Positions 17,619-29,048 are shown, counted from the first letter of the stretch. The stretch: DNA of 64,000 nucleotides from Auriscalpium vulgare (GCA_019915015.1 JAHBBC010000014.1:310001-374000), one strand, 5' to 3'. Numbers and translations are program-made. The notes: generated by a model not told the origin, from the letters alone.

Positions 17619-20600
17619 CTACTCTAACACGACTAGAATGTCCCCAGAGCTGACGGTGGCGCCCTCCTTGATTCCTCTGCCAAATCCTCTGACCTTGTGC
17701 CCGACGCTCTGCTTCCCTGCTTTGACGCTGATCTCGGTCTTCATCGCCTCTAGGATGACCAAGACGTCCTCGGCAGACTGGATGATGTCGCCGATTGTGC
17801 ACTGTATCTTCCATACAGACGACGAGAGCGGCGCGAAGACCCTCGTTCCGCCGACTTGGTCTGCTTTGGCTTCACCGCCAAGCTCTCCACCGCCCGTAGC
17901 TTGCTTCTCTCGTTCCCACTCGCGCAGGAGTTCATTTTCGCTGCATGGATATGGTATCAATATCAGAAAACCAAGATGCAAGTGTGTTGTGCGCACCGTG
18001 CTTCTTCCCGTGTTACGCCAGCTGCTTGCCTGATTCGATATTCCGTGATTTCATCTGCAATCGACTCGCAGAATTTGTTGTAGTCTTCCATGGAGAAGAC
18101 CACATGCTCGATCTTCAGACTGCTTATCAGTGCTGGGGTCTACTTCACACCGTCGGCATCTGACCTTGAATGGATATCGTCCGGCGTCGAAAGCTTTTTC
18201 TAACTACGCGACGCAGATAAATTCAGTAGGAGTCGCCATTGAAGCAGGCCACAATACCTCCAGATATTCCTTCTCATCGGCCAGCTCAAAGTGTACCTGC
18301 ACGACAGTTACAGCTAAGACAAGTATGGGCAGCGTCCGTTCTCACCTGGTCAAAGGGTTCAAGCAGCCATGGCTTGTCGGGCGAGAATTCAGCTCCTTTG
18401 CCCCATGTGTTCCAAGAGGGCAGTGTGCGCCCGTATAATTGGTAACCACCGGGAGACTCGATGGGATAGATGGCAGCGACCAGTCCAGCAATACCGATCG
18501 CGCCCTATTGGCATGAGAACTACGTTGGCGAGCTCAGACGAGATACTCACTCGAGGCGTGTACGTCCTCGAAGGATTCATTTTCTGGCCAACGAGCCTGC
18601 ACCGAGGATCGATCTGTTGCTCCCATTCAGACTCTATTGATGGTGCAGATGAACTAAGTCTTACAGGGACAAGGAACAGACAGCCCAGATAAAATCCGAC
18701 GCCAAATACGAGCTGACGTGTGAGGATGAGCCTATGGGCCAAACTAGCAAGCACATTGAACTCACGAAATCACTACCGATGAGCTTCGATAGCGCCTCTT
18801 CGCCGGTATGAAGGCCGTTATTCTTCGCGAGATATTCGACATTGCTAGGCAGGTAAACTGCCTTGTCTCGCGTTGTGCGCATGTAGCGCTGGAGCGCCTC
18901 ACGATTCCACGAGTCATCCAAAATGATGGGGAAGGTGATGCGACGGCCAGGGAACGTCATCCCTTCCAACGAGACAGGAAGGGACCGTTCGACTTCGACA
19001 AGATGGTGCAATAAGTCGGCTTGAGAGATTTGAGTGGGGTCGTAGTAGCACTGATGCACGATGAACACAGTCACGGGGCAGAGAATGGAAATGCATACCA
19101 TCGTTGAACGGATACATGGTCCAAACGCAACTACTCCGGGAATACGTCGTGCGTGCGCCGTAAGTTCAAACGCATGCACTCGTGCACGAATATTGAAGTC
19201 AAGTTGCATGGGCCCATATTCAACGAGGATTGCTGAATCTCCTGCCTTCCACCAAAGGTAAGCGACGGTTTGTGTCACCGAGCAGCACATAGCACGGGCT
19301 TACCTGCCTGTAAACCACCTGTGGACGTACGCTGTTTGAGGATGCCGCGGTGACGTGCAGTTTTGGATCACGAGCTGAGCTCGGCGTCTGCATTCGCTCA
19401 ACAGTGGTACCTTCTGTGAAGGTGCCCGATGTGGCGGTTTCGACATCAGCGGTCCACTGTACCTCTTCCGCTTTGAGACGCCGCGCCTCTGACCAGGAGA
19501 CGCGTTCGAACTGGAGTGTACAGCCTGGGCTTAGTTGGCCAAGTTTCCACCTGCAGCGGTGGTCATAAATGAGCCAGAGGGATCGTCGACGTAGTGGATT
19601 GTTTGCACGCACATATCTCCTTCTGCAATCACGCACAGACATACATAGCCACCCATGTCAGGTCCCTCAGGCCCGAGGATAACCGGCGTGTCTCCGTTGA
19701 CGTTGATGCTACCTCGTGCGTATGCGTTGTCAAGGATGTTTGATGGGTGAGACCCGCCGTCACCACCGTTTTCGCGGGCCCACAGTATATCCCGAGACTC
19801 GTCTGCGTGCATTTTGAACGGGGCAAGGCGGATGCCCATCCGGTTGCTGGCGGCGCTAACGACCCATGTGGTGCGATAGAATTTATCGATCCCTTCCGGT
19901 GTCAGGAACTCGCTGTCGTCGTGTGGGCCGGAGAGAACGCGAAGTGTCCATTGAGTGTTGTACGAAGGAATAAGAGAGCTCGAGAGGGCCAGCTCTGACA
20001 CGTCGGGGGAATCAACACTATCCTGAAGGGCTATTTGATCTCCTGGGGCCAAGTCACGACCCTAAATCAATGTCAGTCAGACATGAGAACAAATGCGCAG
20101 AAAGAAAGGTGGACCTGATAGCCTCCAAGACCCATACTGGTGCTCTTGGACCCGAGGAAGCTCGCAATGCCCGGGAAGCCTCCTTTGACGGCGATGTATA
20201 TCCGGAATCCACCTCCGGCATCAGTGCTGTATTCTTCGTCGTCGGCCACTTCGACTACGCTTCCGGCAGGGACAGTGAACCTCCGCCACAAGGAAAATGC
20301 AGCCTCCGACCCATCCTGATCCGGGGTCACTCGCACTCGTAGGCTGCACTTGCCACCAGCGATGCCTATCACAGTAGACACATGGAACTTGATCCGGCAT
20401 TCGACATCGCGAACGACGATAACCTCGAGAGCTTCTGTGCCGGGAGGGTTGCCTGCGAGGATGTTGGCAGCGCTGTGAGCGCGGGGATCTAGTGCGCCGG
20501 AGGGAGGAATGCCGCGGTGCAGAGCAGGTCGGCCGGGCATGTCCTGCACCATCATAGACAGACCAGGTTAGAGAACTGTGAGTGCCCTAGAGATGTCATT

Positions 20601-22419
20601 AGCTCTGCGTTTAACGGTTAAGCGGCGTAACGACGCACTTGGGTGTCCATGGGAAATCCTCGAGCCAACGGGTGGTCGCTTGACCCAAGCGAACTGTCGG
20701 GGCAGCACAGACGCTGCGCAGATATTCGATGTTGTTCGGGGGTCCGGCGACCGTGATATTGGATAAGGCCAAGGATAGTCGGGAAAGCGCTAGAGCACGC
20801 GTAGGCGCCGTCACGATGAGCTTGGCCAGGAGCGGGTCAAAATGCGGGGTAACTACGGTCCCAGTGTTTACCTAGAAATAAAAGTCGTACAGCGCGCCCA
20901 TTTGTTGCGAAAAAGGCATTACTTACCCAGGTGTCGACGCGAAGCCAGTCGCATTTCTCCACGCCTTCTACGCGCAGGTCGAAGTCCACACACTGGAGGA
21001 TTCCTGGGCAAGGCCGGAACCCTTCCGCAGGGTTCTCGGCGTAGACCCGCACTTCAATGGCGTGGATTTCACTGGCTTGTGGGATCTGAGATGACTTGAA
21101 GGGAAACAATGAAGTGGGCGCATATAAGCTGGCATCATCGCCGAGGGCTTGGAGGAGCATGAGCTCGACCAGATCGAGGCCAGGGTGAGTAGCCTCGGTT
21201 ATCGGATGTTCGACCTGAGCTGCATGAGGAGCTGCTGAAGACGCCTTTGAGGGTGGGTACGGACCTGGATGCGTGTGTTCATCTCGAGAAAGAAGAACTG
21301 GCCGGACGGGTCGTCGACTATGAACTCGACTGTGCCTAATGATTATGGTCAAAGACAAGAAAACACGACAGGGAAGAAGATCAAACCTGCAGATGTATAT
21401 TTTATTTCCTCGCATAGTCTTACTGCGGCCATACACATCTCCTGACGGAGCGCTAGGTGTACTTTAGTTGCCACGAGCGTACTGTGACTCAGGAAATACA
21501 GACACGTACCTGGGCGGTCTTCCAGGAAAGGACTAGGGGTTTCTTCGACGACTTTCTGGTGCCTCCGTTGTAGACTGCATTCGCGCTCTCCGAAGTGGAT
21601 GACCTTGCCATCGCCGTCTCCGAAGACCTGAAGGATGTGTGCATGAGCGCCTTGGCAAGCATGCACGAGAATTCAATGAGCCGCGCACTTGAACTTCGAT
21701 GTGTCTCGCAGACGGAAAGAACCTCTCGAGGAAGAGACCGTCATGGTGAAAGAGAGCCTGCAGAGAGAATGAGACCGGAAGTCAGCATTGTGGTCGAGTC
21801 GGAGATGGGGCCGCACCTTTGCGCGCTCCTTGGTCGGACCGAACTTGTGTCGGAGCTCGCGCTCGTCGTTGCAGACGACCAAGCCCATCCCACCACCACC
21901 CGCCGTCGCCTTGACCATCACCGGCCACCCGATCCTCTCTGCTTCAACCACGGCCTGCTCTGCGTCCTCGACCAGTCCATCGTCGTCTTCACTGCCGGGC
22001 ACGACAGGCACCCCCGCCCGCCGCGCGACCGCGCGCGCCTCGTGCTTGAGCCCCATCCGCCGGATGACTTCTGCACTCGGGCCCACGAACGCCATGCCCG
22101 CATCCCGCACGGCGCGCGCGAAGTCCGCGCTCTCAGAGAGGAACCCGTAGCCCGGGTGCACGAGCGTCGCGCCGCGCGCCTGCGCGGCCGCCACCTGCGT
22201 CTCGACGGACAGGTGCGGGCGCGCGGACTCGCCGCCGGACGCGTCGGCGATCTCGACGGCCTCGTCCGCGAGCGCAACGTGCGGTGACACGGCGTCGGAC
22301 GCGGTGTAGACTGCGATGGTGTGGAGGCCGAGGCGCTGCGCGGTGCGGACGATGCGCACCGCGATCTCGCCGCGGTTGGCGACGAACAGCTTGTGTTTCG
22401 GGGTGGGGGCGACGCTCAT
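17619..22419 (-). CDS. Biotin carboxylase-PxpC-PxpB-biotin carrier fusion (urea-carboxylase-like, no amidase), with an in-frame stop
   Basis: Exons 1-7 (22419-21817, 21757-21689, 21627-21510, 21452-21387, 21335-21265, 21214-20927, 20871-20639) encode a biotin carboxylase with ATP-grasp signatures [11 protein letters not shown] and [14 protein letters not shown]. Exon 8 starts at 20586 and leads into an AHS2/PxpC domain ([33 protein letters not shown]). Next come AHS1/PxpB ([47 protein letters not shown]) and a C-terminal biotinyl domain with the acceptor Lys in LEAMKTE. The order matches urea carboxylase, but the allophanate-hydrolase amidase of fungal Dur1,2 is absent. A TAA at 20570-20568 interrupts exon 8 where the family has Glu (LxPG context), so the plain product would be a 488-residue carboxylase. 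Everything downstream remains open with good splice sites. The true substrate is unknown; the nearby pxpA suggests 5-oxoproline or a related amide. Confidence 0.82.
20568..20570 (-). other. In-frame TAA inside the carboxylase fusion gene
   Basis: Reading exon 8 from the acceptor at 20587 gives ALTVL, stop, [14 protein letters not shown]. The residues on both sides match the start of PxpC/AHS2, so the stop sits within conserved coding sequence. No alternative AG acceptor between 20586 and 20540 keeps the PxpC frame. Confidence 0.8.
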
Positions 22420-22770
22420 GCTGTTGCGCGAGGGATGGGGTGCACAGCTGTGCGCGATAGACTGGGAGTTTATTGCGTGGTGCGTAGTGGGAATGCTATC
22501 TCCCAAGGGTCTTCTGACGTCGGGGTGACGAAACGCGGCTCCCCGTAGTCTCCCAGAGGCAGTAGCCTTCGCAGGCTCAGGATCACAGCTCACCGCTCAC
22601 CGCAGTACTAGGACCGCGCGGTGGCGTATTGTCGCGGGCATTTTCTTACCTCGACCACGGACGCCGCCAGCAGGCTATGTCACTGTCGCAATGTCCAAGC
22701 ACCGACCACATCTGCGAAACGTTTCTCGCCCTGCCCAACCAAGAGCCGCCCCCACCCCTCTGAGTCCGCG
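22420..22770. promoter_or_regulatory. Promoter region of the carboxylase fusion gene
   Basis: Sequence directly upstream of the ATG at 22419 (minus). The part at 22458-22545 recurs, slightly changed, at 25549-25643 immediately before pxpA. No clear TATA box was found. Confidence 0.45.
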
Positions 22771-22784
22771 TGTTAGGCATAAGC

Positions 22785-23330
22785 AACACGAACTCGTTGT
22801 TTCTTGGTATCATGCCGGGCCAAGGCCAGCTCGGAGTCTACCGAGACGTCTTCAAGGACATGTTGCGTAAACGTGGCACACAGGTTCGTGCGCCACATAT
22901 AATAGAATGATTCTGCGCTAACATGACACATACAGCTGCAGTTCGAACGCGATACGTCGCTAGGACCTCGACATTCGCCGGTGAGCTGCGCGCCCAGCGC
23001 TATATCCACCCCGGGGAAGAAGTCACCGTTGCCTACGTCGACAAAAACGCGCCCAGCGCCAGGCAGAGCTCCGCGAGGTCGACGCAATGAGCGTCGACTG
23101 CACGTGCACGGTCTGCAGCCTGCCGCGCACGGTCCGTGAGCTCAACGACACGATGCGGCTGGCCCTGTCGCGGCCCGCGCGGCGCGGACCTGTCGGACCT
23201 GCTCAGCGTTGTGGGGATAATGAGGTGCGCGGAGGACGATCATCCCTCGCTATGGCGCGTGTATGCGGGGGAGGCGGCGCGCACGTACTGTACCCTTGAA
23301 CGGAAGGCGGACGCGTGGAGATGGCATTAG
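22785..23330 (+). pseudogene. SET-domain (SMYD-like) protein remnant
   Basis: Around 22935-23055 the plus strand encodes AVRTRYV...STFAGELRAQRYIHPGEEVTVAYVD, typical of the C-terminal part of a fungal SET domain. The frame then shifts by one base near 23065. It continues as AELREVDAMSVDCTCTVCSLP, the Cys-rich post-SET-like segment, and ends at 23330. No intact N-terminal SET motif or start is present. It is a broken fragment lying between the carboxylase gene and the pxpA gene. Confidence 0.6.
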
Positions 23331-23559
23331 TAGAGACGGGCGAAGATGGCGGCTGGGCGGCGGCGGTCGTCGGGGCGCCAGAGAAGACGGATGTGTGGCC
23401 CTCACAGCATCGCCGCTGAGAAATAAAACGAAAATTTGCACCCGTCGCTGCAGAGGAGGGAAATGAGACAGGGACTAGCTCTCGTCCTAATCGGCGATCA
23501 GGAAGTGCTCGTTGAAGTCGCGAGAGCCTAAGTAACGGTCCTGGAGCTTCAGGCAGGGA

Positions 23560-25153
23560 TTAGCTATGACGGCGCTGCAGCAGCGGGTGGATAGTCACGT
23601 TGGGAAGACAGAACACACGCTGCCAGTGCGCATGCGCGGGCTCGGAAGAGTTTCCAGAATGATCGCTGCAGAAATGCAACGCCAAACTGGTGCACCCAGC
23701 AGAGGTCGCACCGAAGCTCCTGACATTCGAACCACATAAGTTACTCACATAGATCTGTAAGTACTCATGAACAGCTATTTGACCTACTGTGTCGTGACAG
23801 ATGACAAGGCCTCCCTCCTCCTGGAAACGACCGCCTGCAGAGCCGCCAAGGCTGGCACATCGGCTTCCTCTCCAGGAACATTGACAGACCAATAACCCTC
23901 CCTGCTTAAGCATGAACAGTACCGTACGATGCCCACCCGCGCCCACGGATCCGGGCTCGGATTCAAAGGAAAGTGCACAACGAGATCGGTGAGCACCTCA
24001 AGCTCCCTTTCATAGCGCCGCCATATGTCCGCCCACAATCTGGCCGTCCACTCCGATCTTGCCGACCCATTTTCAATCGCGCAGTGGTCGAGCTGGAGGC
24101 GGCGAAGCGTCTTGCCGTGCCGCGCGATGAAGTCCTCCGACCAAACCTTCGGATCCCACGAAGTGTACGCCTGATTTGACTTTCCTGGGTTCCAGACGTG
24201 GGGGTGGTCCCAGGTGACGTGGGGTAACCCGGACCCATCGAACAGCACCATCTCGAGCGAGAGCTCCTCCAAGTGTGGGTACGCGAGCGTGCTGAAGTCC
24301 AGCCAGGGCTGCGATTTGCCGAGCCACTTGTCCGACCCGACGTGCAAACTGCGCAGCGCCTGTGCAGGCTGCAGGAGGCGCCGATGCGCCTGTGCCCAAA
24401 ATTCCTCCAACGGCCGCCAGTATATAGAGTCGTCGGGAAACTTGTCACCGTGCGCGAAGATTTGAAGGTGGTGCAGCCCGCCGATGATCGTGGCGAGCGG
24501 AGCGGCGTCGTACAGTGGGTTGATAAAGGGCAGCAAGTTCTGGAGCGTCAGGGAGCGGAGAGCAGGGAGGGGATGGGGATTGTGTGCAATCGCGCCGAGC
24601 ATCGACCAGTGCAGCTGCAGCTCGTCGCTGGGACTATTGTGGATCGCGCCTCGTCCATGTGGTCGTCCAAGCCCACCTCTTTGAATACCGTGCTGAATGT
24701 GAGGGCGAGTGTGTGCAGAGATGGGGCCTGGTGGAGGAGCGCGAACGCATCAGCCATGGCCGACCGCAGAGAAGCCGCCTCTTTGCTGCTTTCTCCATGG
24801 TCGCTGCCATCACTCTCTCCGGGAATATCTGCGAGGCAGTTCAATACCAGCCTCAACAGCGCAGATTGCCATTGTAGCACGACGCACCGCCCACCTGTAC
24901 CGGGCTTGAAGAATCGACCAAGTCCTCCTCATACTCGATCACTTCGACATGGGCTGCGAGCGCGGGGGTATTCAGGATGTTCCGGAGATAGTTTGCGCTC
25001 TTGACCGAGGGCGTGATGATACTGCAGCTTGCGCAACGCATCCGGAGACTGGATAATCGCGTTCGCGGTGTGCAGACGACGAAGTTGGTGGCCAGCAAAC
25101 CTACGACTCGGCACGACGATGAGCAATTTCAGAGGAAGGCGAGGAAAAGGCAT
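23560..25153 (-). pseudogene. F-box/LRR-like protein, probably decayed
   Basis: A start-like ATG at 25153 begins MPFPRLPLKLLIVV. This is followed in other frames by LATNFVVCTPRTRLSSL (25098-24880), LLRLVLNCLADIP to LHTLALTFSTVF (24880-24640), and a long frame at 24602-23784 with LRSLTLQNLLPFINPLYDA and HLEELSLEMVLF. These are the amphipathic, Leu-rich strings seen in agaricomycete F-box-type proteins. The pieces do not join through plausible introns near 24890 and 24640, and the end drifts into another frame near 23940, so frameshifts are likely. No F-box motif proper was found. It could be a poorly modelled live gene. Confidence 0.4.
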
Positions 25154-25340
25154 CGTAGGCAACGTCGCCTGTTGAAGTCTGACCGTGGGTTTTTGAACCG
25201 AAAGTTGACTGCTACTGACCGAAGTGGCCGAGCCTTGAGCTTGAATGCTGCGACGGTGCTTGCCCGGGCCCGAGTATGTGCACACACCATCCGGTAGCTC
25301 TCGGTTCGCTGTGTGCGCTCTTGACGGAGGCCGTGATGGT

Positions 25341-25643
25341 CAGCAGAGAGGAACCCGTACGCGCGTCGCGCGTCGCCACCCAGTGCGTCTCGTGACGGAC
25401 TCAGTACACTCAGTTGCAAACTTGGTGCGCGCCGCGCGGCGTGCGCGTGCTCCCCGGCGATGTCGACGGCCTCGTCCGCGAGCGCAACGTGCGGCGACAC
25501 AGCGTCGGACTCGGTGTACACTGTGCTGGTGCGGAGGCTGAGGCGCTGCTCGACTGGGAGTTTATTGCACGGTGCGTAGTGGGAATATTGCTCTCTCCCG
25601 AGCCTGTCTGCTGACGTCGGGGTGACGAAAGGCGGCTCCCCGC
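25341..25643 (-). repeat. Partial degraded copy of the carboxylase gene 5' end and promoter
   Basis: Bases 25455-25548 match 22245-22337 of the carboxylase first exon (both encode [15 protein letters not shown] on the minus strand). Bases 25549-25643 match 22458-22545 of its promoter. The 120 bases between, including the ATG, are missing from the copy. Weaker similarity reaches back to 25341. The copy ends about 60 bases before the pxpA ATG. Confidence 0.85.
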
Positions 25644-25701
25644 TCCTAGCTGCCAACCACTGCGCGATAAGACCGTTCTGCGCTCACCCAGTATCAGTAC
25701 G

Positions 25702-26938
25702 ATGGCAGGAGCATTGAAGGCGACGGTGAACTGCGATATGGGCGAGGTGCGTTCGTAGCCACGCGGCATCTACCTTCCACTGAGCTTTCATCGACAGGGC
25801 TACTCGCTTTACAAGATGGTGAGCAGCGGTATGAGGTCCTGGCTGGACGCGTGCTCACTTGCGGCAGGGGGACGACGCCGGCCTCATGCGCACCATCCAT
25901 CTGGCGAATATAGCCTGCGGGTTCCACGCATCGTGCGTCTCACGACAGCTTCTTTTTTTGACACATGCCTTACTTTTGGCCAGTGATTTTTCGATAATGG
26001 ATGAAACGGTGGCCCTCGCGAAGGCACACGGCGTACGCGTCGGCGCGCATCCGTCGCTGCCGGACCGCCAGGGCTTCGGACGACGCGAGATGGCCATGCA
26101 GCCTGTAAGCAAATATTGCATCTACTTGCCAGCGTGTCTGCAGCTCATCATTATGGATGGGATGCAGGAGGAGCTGACGGCGTGCTTCATCTATCAAATC
26201 GGCGCTCTCGGGGGCTTCCTCAGATACCATGGCCTGCCTCTCAATCATGTGGGCCCATCATTCCCGTCGGTCAACGATACCTGATCGCGGTCTAGGTGAA
26301 GCCTCATGGAGCTATATACGGCCAGACGGCGCGCAGCATGGAGCTGGCGCGCGCGGCTGTGAAGCCCTGTGTGGTGTTCGATGCTGCGTTCATGGGTCTC
26401 GCGGGCACGATGCATCAGGCGGCGGCAGCTGAGGCGGGCGTGCCGTTCATCGCAGGTACGTCCTCACGCTGACAGGCACTGAGCGCGCTTAAATCGAGCT
26501 CTCGCAGAGTGGTTTGCGGATCTAGAATATAGCGACGAAGGCAAATTGCTGATCACGAAGTACGCGTTCCGCTTGACGCTGCAATTTGGAGGGCTTACAT
26601 TTAGAGCCAGGACGCACAAGCCCGTGGAGCTAGAGGACGTCCGTAAAAGGGTGCGTTTCGTCGCGTCTTTGAGTGTGGCATTTTCTGATTAATACTGTAT
26701 GTAGGTGGAGACTTTGCTTGAGACACGGCAGATCACGACAGAAAGCGGAGCGCGCCTTCCCCTGCCTGACGGCGTGGAGGAAGTGTCGATTTGCTGTCAC
26801 AGCGACACGCCTGTGAGTTAAGTTCGCGTTTTGTTGTCCTGTATCTTATTCAACTACATATCCAAGGACGCTGTAAAGATTGCAGAGTGCGTAAAGAAAC
26901 TTGTAGACGATAACAACGAACGGGCACATTATACATAG
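25702..26938 (+). CDS. pxpA: PxpA-type 5-oxoprolinase subunit (LamB/YcsF family)
   Basis: Ten short exons (25702-25746, 25798-25818, 25868-25932, 25984-26104, 26168-26248, 26296-26455, 26508-26559, 26605-26650, 26705-26812, 26867-26938) give 256 residues, the usual size of bacterial PxpA. Family motifs: VNCDMGEGYSLYKMGDD, ANIACGFHASD, VGAHPSLPDRQGFGRREM, YQIGAL, HVKPHGAIYGQ, EWFADLEYSDEGKL and CCHSDTPDAVKIAE. In bacteria PxpA works with PxpB and PxpC to open the 5-oxoproline ring to glutamate using ATP. Its partners here are fused inside the carboxylase gene on the other strand. The 45-base stretch 26560-26604 could be read through in frame, but removing it as an intron restores the family spacing. 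Confidence 0.9.
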
Positions 26939-26980
26939 GTTATGTACTCGACTTCTCGCCTCGCGCGCGTGATTGCAATA

Positions 26981-28371
26981 CTATGCCCACTTCCCCAACA
27001 AGGCCATTATCGCCGCGCCCGCCAACATGCAGCCGATGGCGTACGCCAGCTTCCAATTACTTGCCTGACGCATGTCCCGGCTGAACAGAAACTCGTGCGC
27101 GAGGAGCTCCACCAGGCCCGTGTAGATGAGGATGCCCGCGCTGAGTGCGTCGAGCACGCCCGAGACGATTGACGCCCTCGTGCTGCCTGGGTTGTATGTC
27201 GTGCGCACGCCAAGGCCCACGGCGATGCCGATGGGCGTGGTGATGCCGTAGAGGATGCCGCCGAGCACGGGGATGTAGTTGAAGCGTGCGGGGATCTGCA
27301 GGTACGCGAGACGCGAGCCCACGCCGAGGCCCTCGAACATTTCTGCGGTGCCGCGTGAGCCTGTGTCGCTCAGACTGTGGCAGGGAGACGTACGGTGGAA
27401 CACGATGACAACGAAGAGGGTCTTGAAGTCTTCGTCGACGGCCAGTGTCAGGCCGATCAAGACGCTGCAGGTGGCACGTCGGCCGTCAGCTTCAGCCCCG
27501 TCGCGGGCGGCGTGGCGGACACATACCTGTGCAGGACGATACCAAACTCAAGGATCGCGACGCCGATGATCTGGGCCAGGGCGTTGTGGTCGGCGTCCGC
27601 TTGGTCTGCCGCGCTGTCCTCGCGGAACTCCTTCCTCGCGGGCCCGTCGAAGTCCTCCTCGACATCAGCGTCCCCCTCGGGCCCGTGCGCGGCGTGTCCG
27701 CCGACGCTGTGCCCGTGCGCATCTGCCGTCCGCGGTCAGCGACGCTCAAGAGGAAGAGGGCTGGCGGCGCAGCGGGGACGCACCGTGGCGGATGCCGAGC
27801 TTCGCGAGCCGGGCGGTGCCGATGCGGAAGGCGACGAGCTCGACGATGAAGATGGAGAAGATGGAAAGCAGCGCGAGCGCGAGCGCGTATGGCTGGCAGA
27901 GCGTGAGTGGCACGCAGACGGCGCGCGATGGGAATAGGGCGCTCACGTATTCTTGCCACGCAGGGCTCAAGCACGGCGAGCTCAGCTCGTCGATGGCCGG
28001 GTCGAGGAGGTGGATAAACGCGGTGGCAATCTGCGTCGACGTGTCAGTCCATCGCAGTGCCGCATTTCCGGCGGTGGCAAGAGCTTACAATGACCCCGGA
28101 CCCAAAGTACTTGGCAAACCTGCGCACAGGCGAGCGCGTCAGCGGCGTCGGAGAGGAGGCGGGACGGGACGACGTACTCGAAGAGGGCGGGCGGGACGGC
28201 GAGCCACGACGTGCGCCGCGCGAGGACGGGGAAGAGCGCGCCGAAGGAGCTGCCGAACCAGATGATGAAGATGGAGGCGATGCGCAGGCTCTTGTAGGTC
28301 GTCGCGCCGCCGCCGCCGCCGCAGTTGAGCACGTCGTCGTCGGCGAGGATGTGGGGGGCCGCCATATGCAT
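26981..28371 (-). CDS. ZIP-family zinc transporter (Zrt1/Zrt2-like)
   Basis: Six exons (28371-28178, 28119-28089, 28030-27784, 27722-27527, 27464-27394, 27342-26981) give 366 residues. The N-terminus includes a Gly run, then TM helices with RIASIFIIWFGSSFGALFP and the FAKYFGSGVI/ATAFIHLL metal-site helix. A His-rich cytoplasmic loop follows (DAHGHSVGGHAAHG), then the ZIP signature EFGIVLHSVLIGLTLAVDEDF and FHQMFEGLGVGSRLA. The C-terminus ends in a TM helix (LLGKWA). This is a plasma-membrane zinc importer by family; the loop should bind Zn and may control turnover. ATGs at 28371 and 28365 are both possible starts. The stop lies 42 bases from that of pxpA, convergent with it. Confidence 0.93.
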
Positions 28372-29048
28372 GTCTGCTGTCGCGGTGGGGGGGCTGGTCG
28401 CTTCGGCGGGCAGATAGCTGTAGATATCGAGAAACGGAGAGGCACGCTGGATCCCACGCGGGACGTGCCACGACGTTGCGCCTCCATTCCCAAGAGACCG
28501 CGCGCTTGGCAGGTGGCCGGGTCGCCATCGCGCGGGGCAGCTGAGGACCGCCGCGGTCGACATCGGCGCAGGGATGTCCGTGACGGGTGCGGTCCTCAGG
28601 CCTCAGCTGCGGGTGGCGCGCATCAGGGCATCGGCCAATGGAACTGACGGCAGCAGCTGATGTCTCCAGCGCAGCACGTCGTCCGCTCGCCCACACAATC
28701 CCCGGACGCAATGCAGACGCGAGGATCGTGTCCGGCCGCGCATGACCTACGCTTTGCTATCTCCCCGACAGCATGTCGCAGAGCTTACTGTCGAGTCTAC
28801 GTTTGGCAGGCTTGGGTATTGACCGATCATCATATTAAATAAATACACAGTCGCGCACCTTCAGCATTTGTGCCGAGGACCGCGCGACTCGTGGCACTCG
28901 TGGCAGGGGTGATACGTAGCGGCGTGGCGGCGGCTGTGGCGGTGGTACTTCATATGTCGACGATGTTTGATATTCAGTTCTCTTGAATCCGCACATGGTC
29001 AGATTCAAGACTCACAGCCGCTTTGTTTACGGAGTGCGGTATGTCACT
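28372..29048. other. Upstream region of the ZIP gene with a tiny His/Cys-rich frame
   Basis: Presumed promoter and leader of the zinc-transporter gene. It contains a 30-codon frame on the same strand at 28861-28953, described separately. No other coding signal. Confidence 0.45.
28861..28953 (-). CDS. Short His/Cys-rich open frame (30 aa), doubtful
   Basis: ATG at 28953, stop at 28861. The peptide starts MKYHRHSRRH and contains HPCHECHE and a terminal HKC, with 8 His and 3 Cys in 30 residues. It lies about 490 bases upstream of the ZIP start on the same strand, so it could be an upstream frame in the leader. It could also be the last exon of an unrecognised small Cys-rich gene, since a GTGAGT donor lies just before it at about 29013, or chance. 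Confidence 0.2.
   Translation of the reverse strand: MKYHRHSRRHAATYHPCHECHESRGPRHKC

Noticed and set aside
17619..22419. Calling the fusion gene urea amidolyase (Dur1,2)
   Set aside because: No amidase (allophanate hydrolase) domain is present on either side, and pxpA lies nearby.
26560..26604. Extra 15 residues in pxpA
   Set aside because: Flanked by GTACGC and TTTAG, length a multiple of three, and absent from the family; treated as a short intron.
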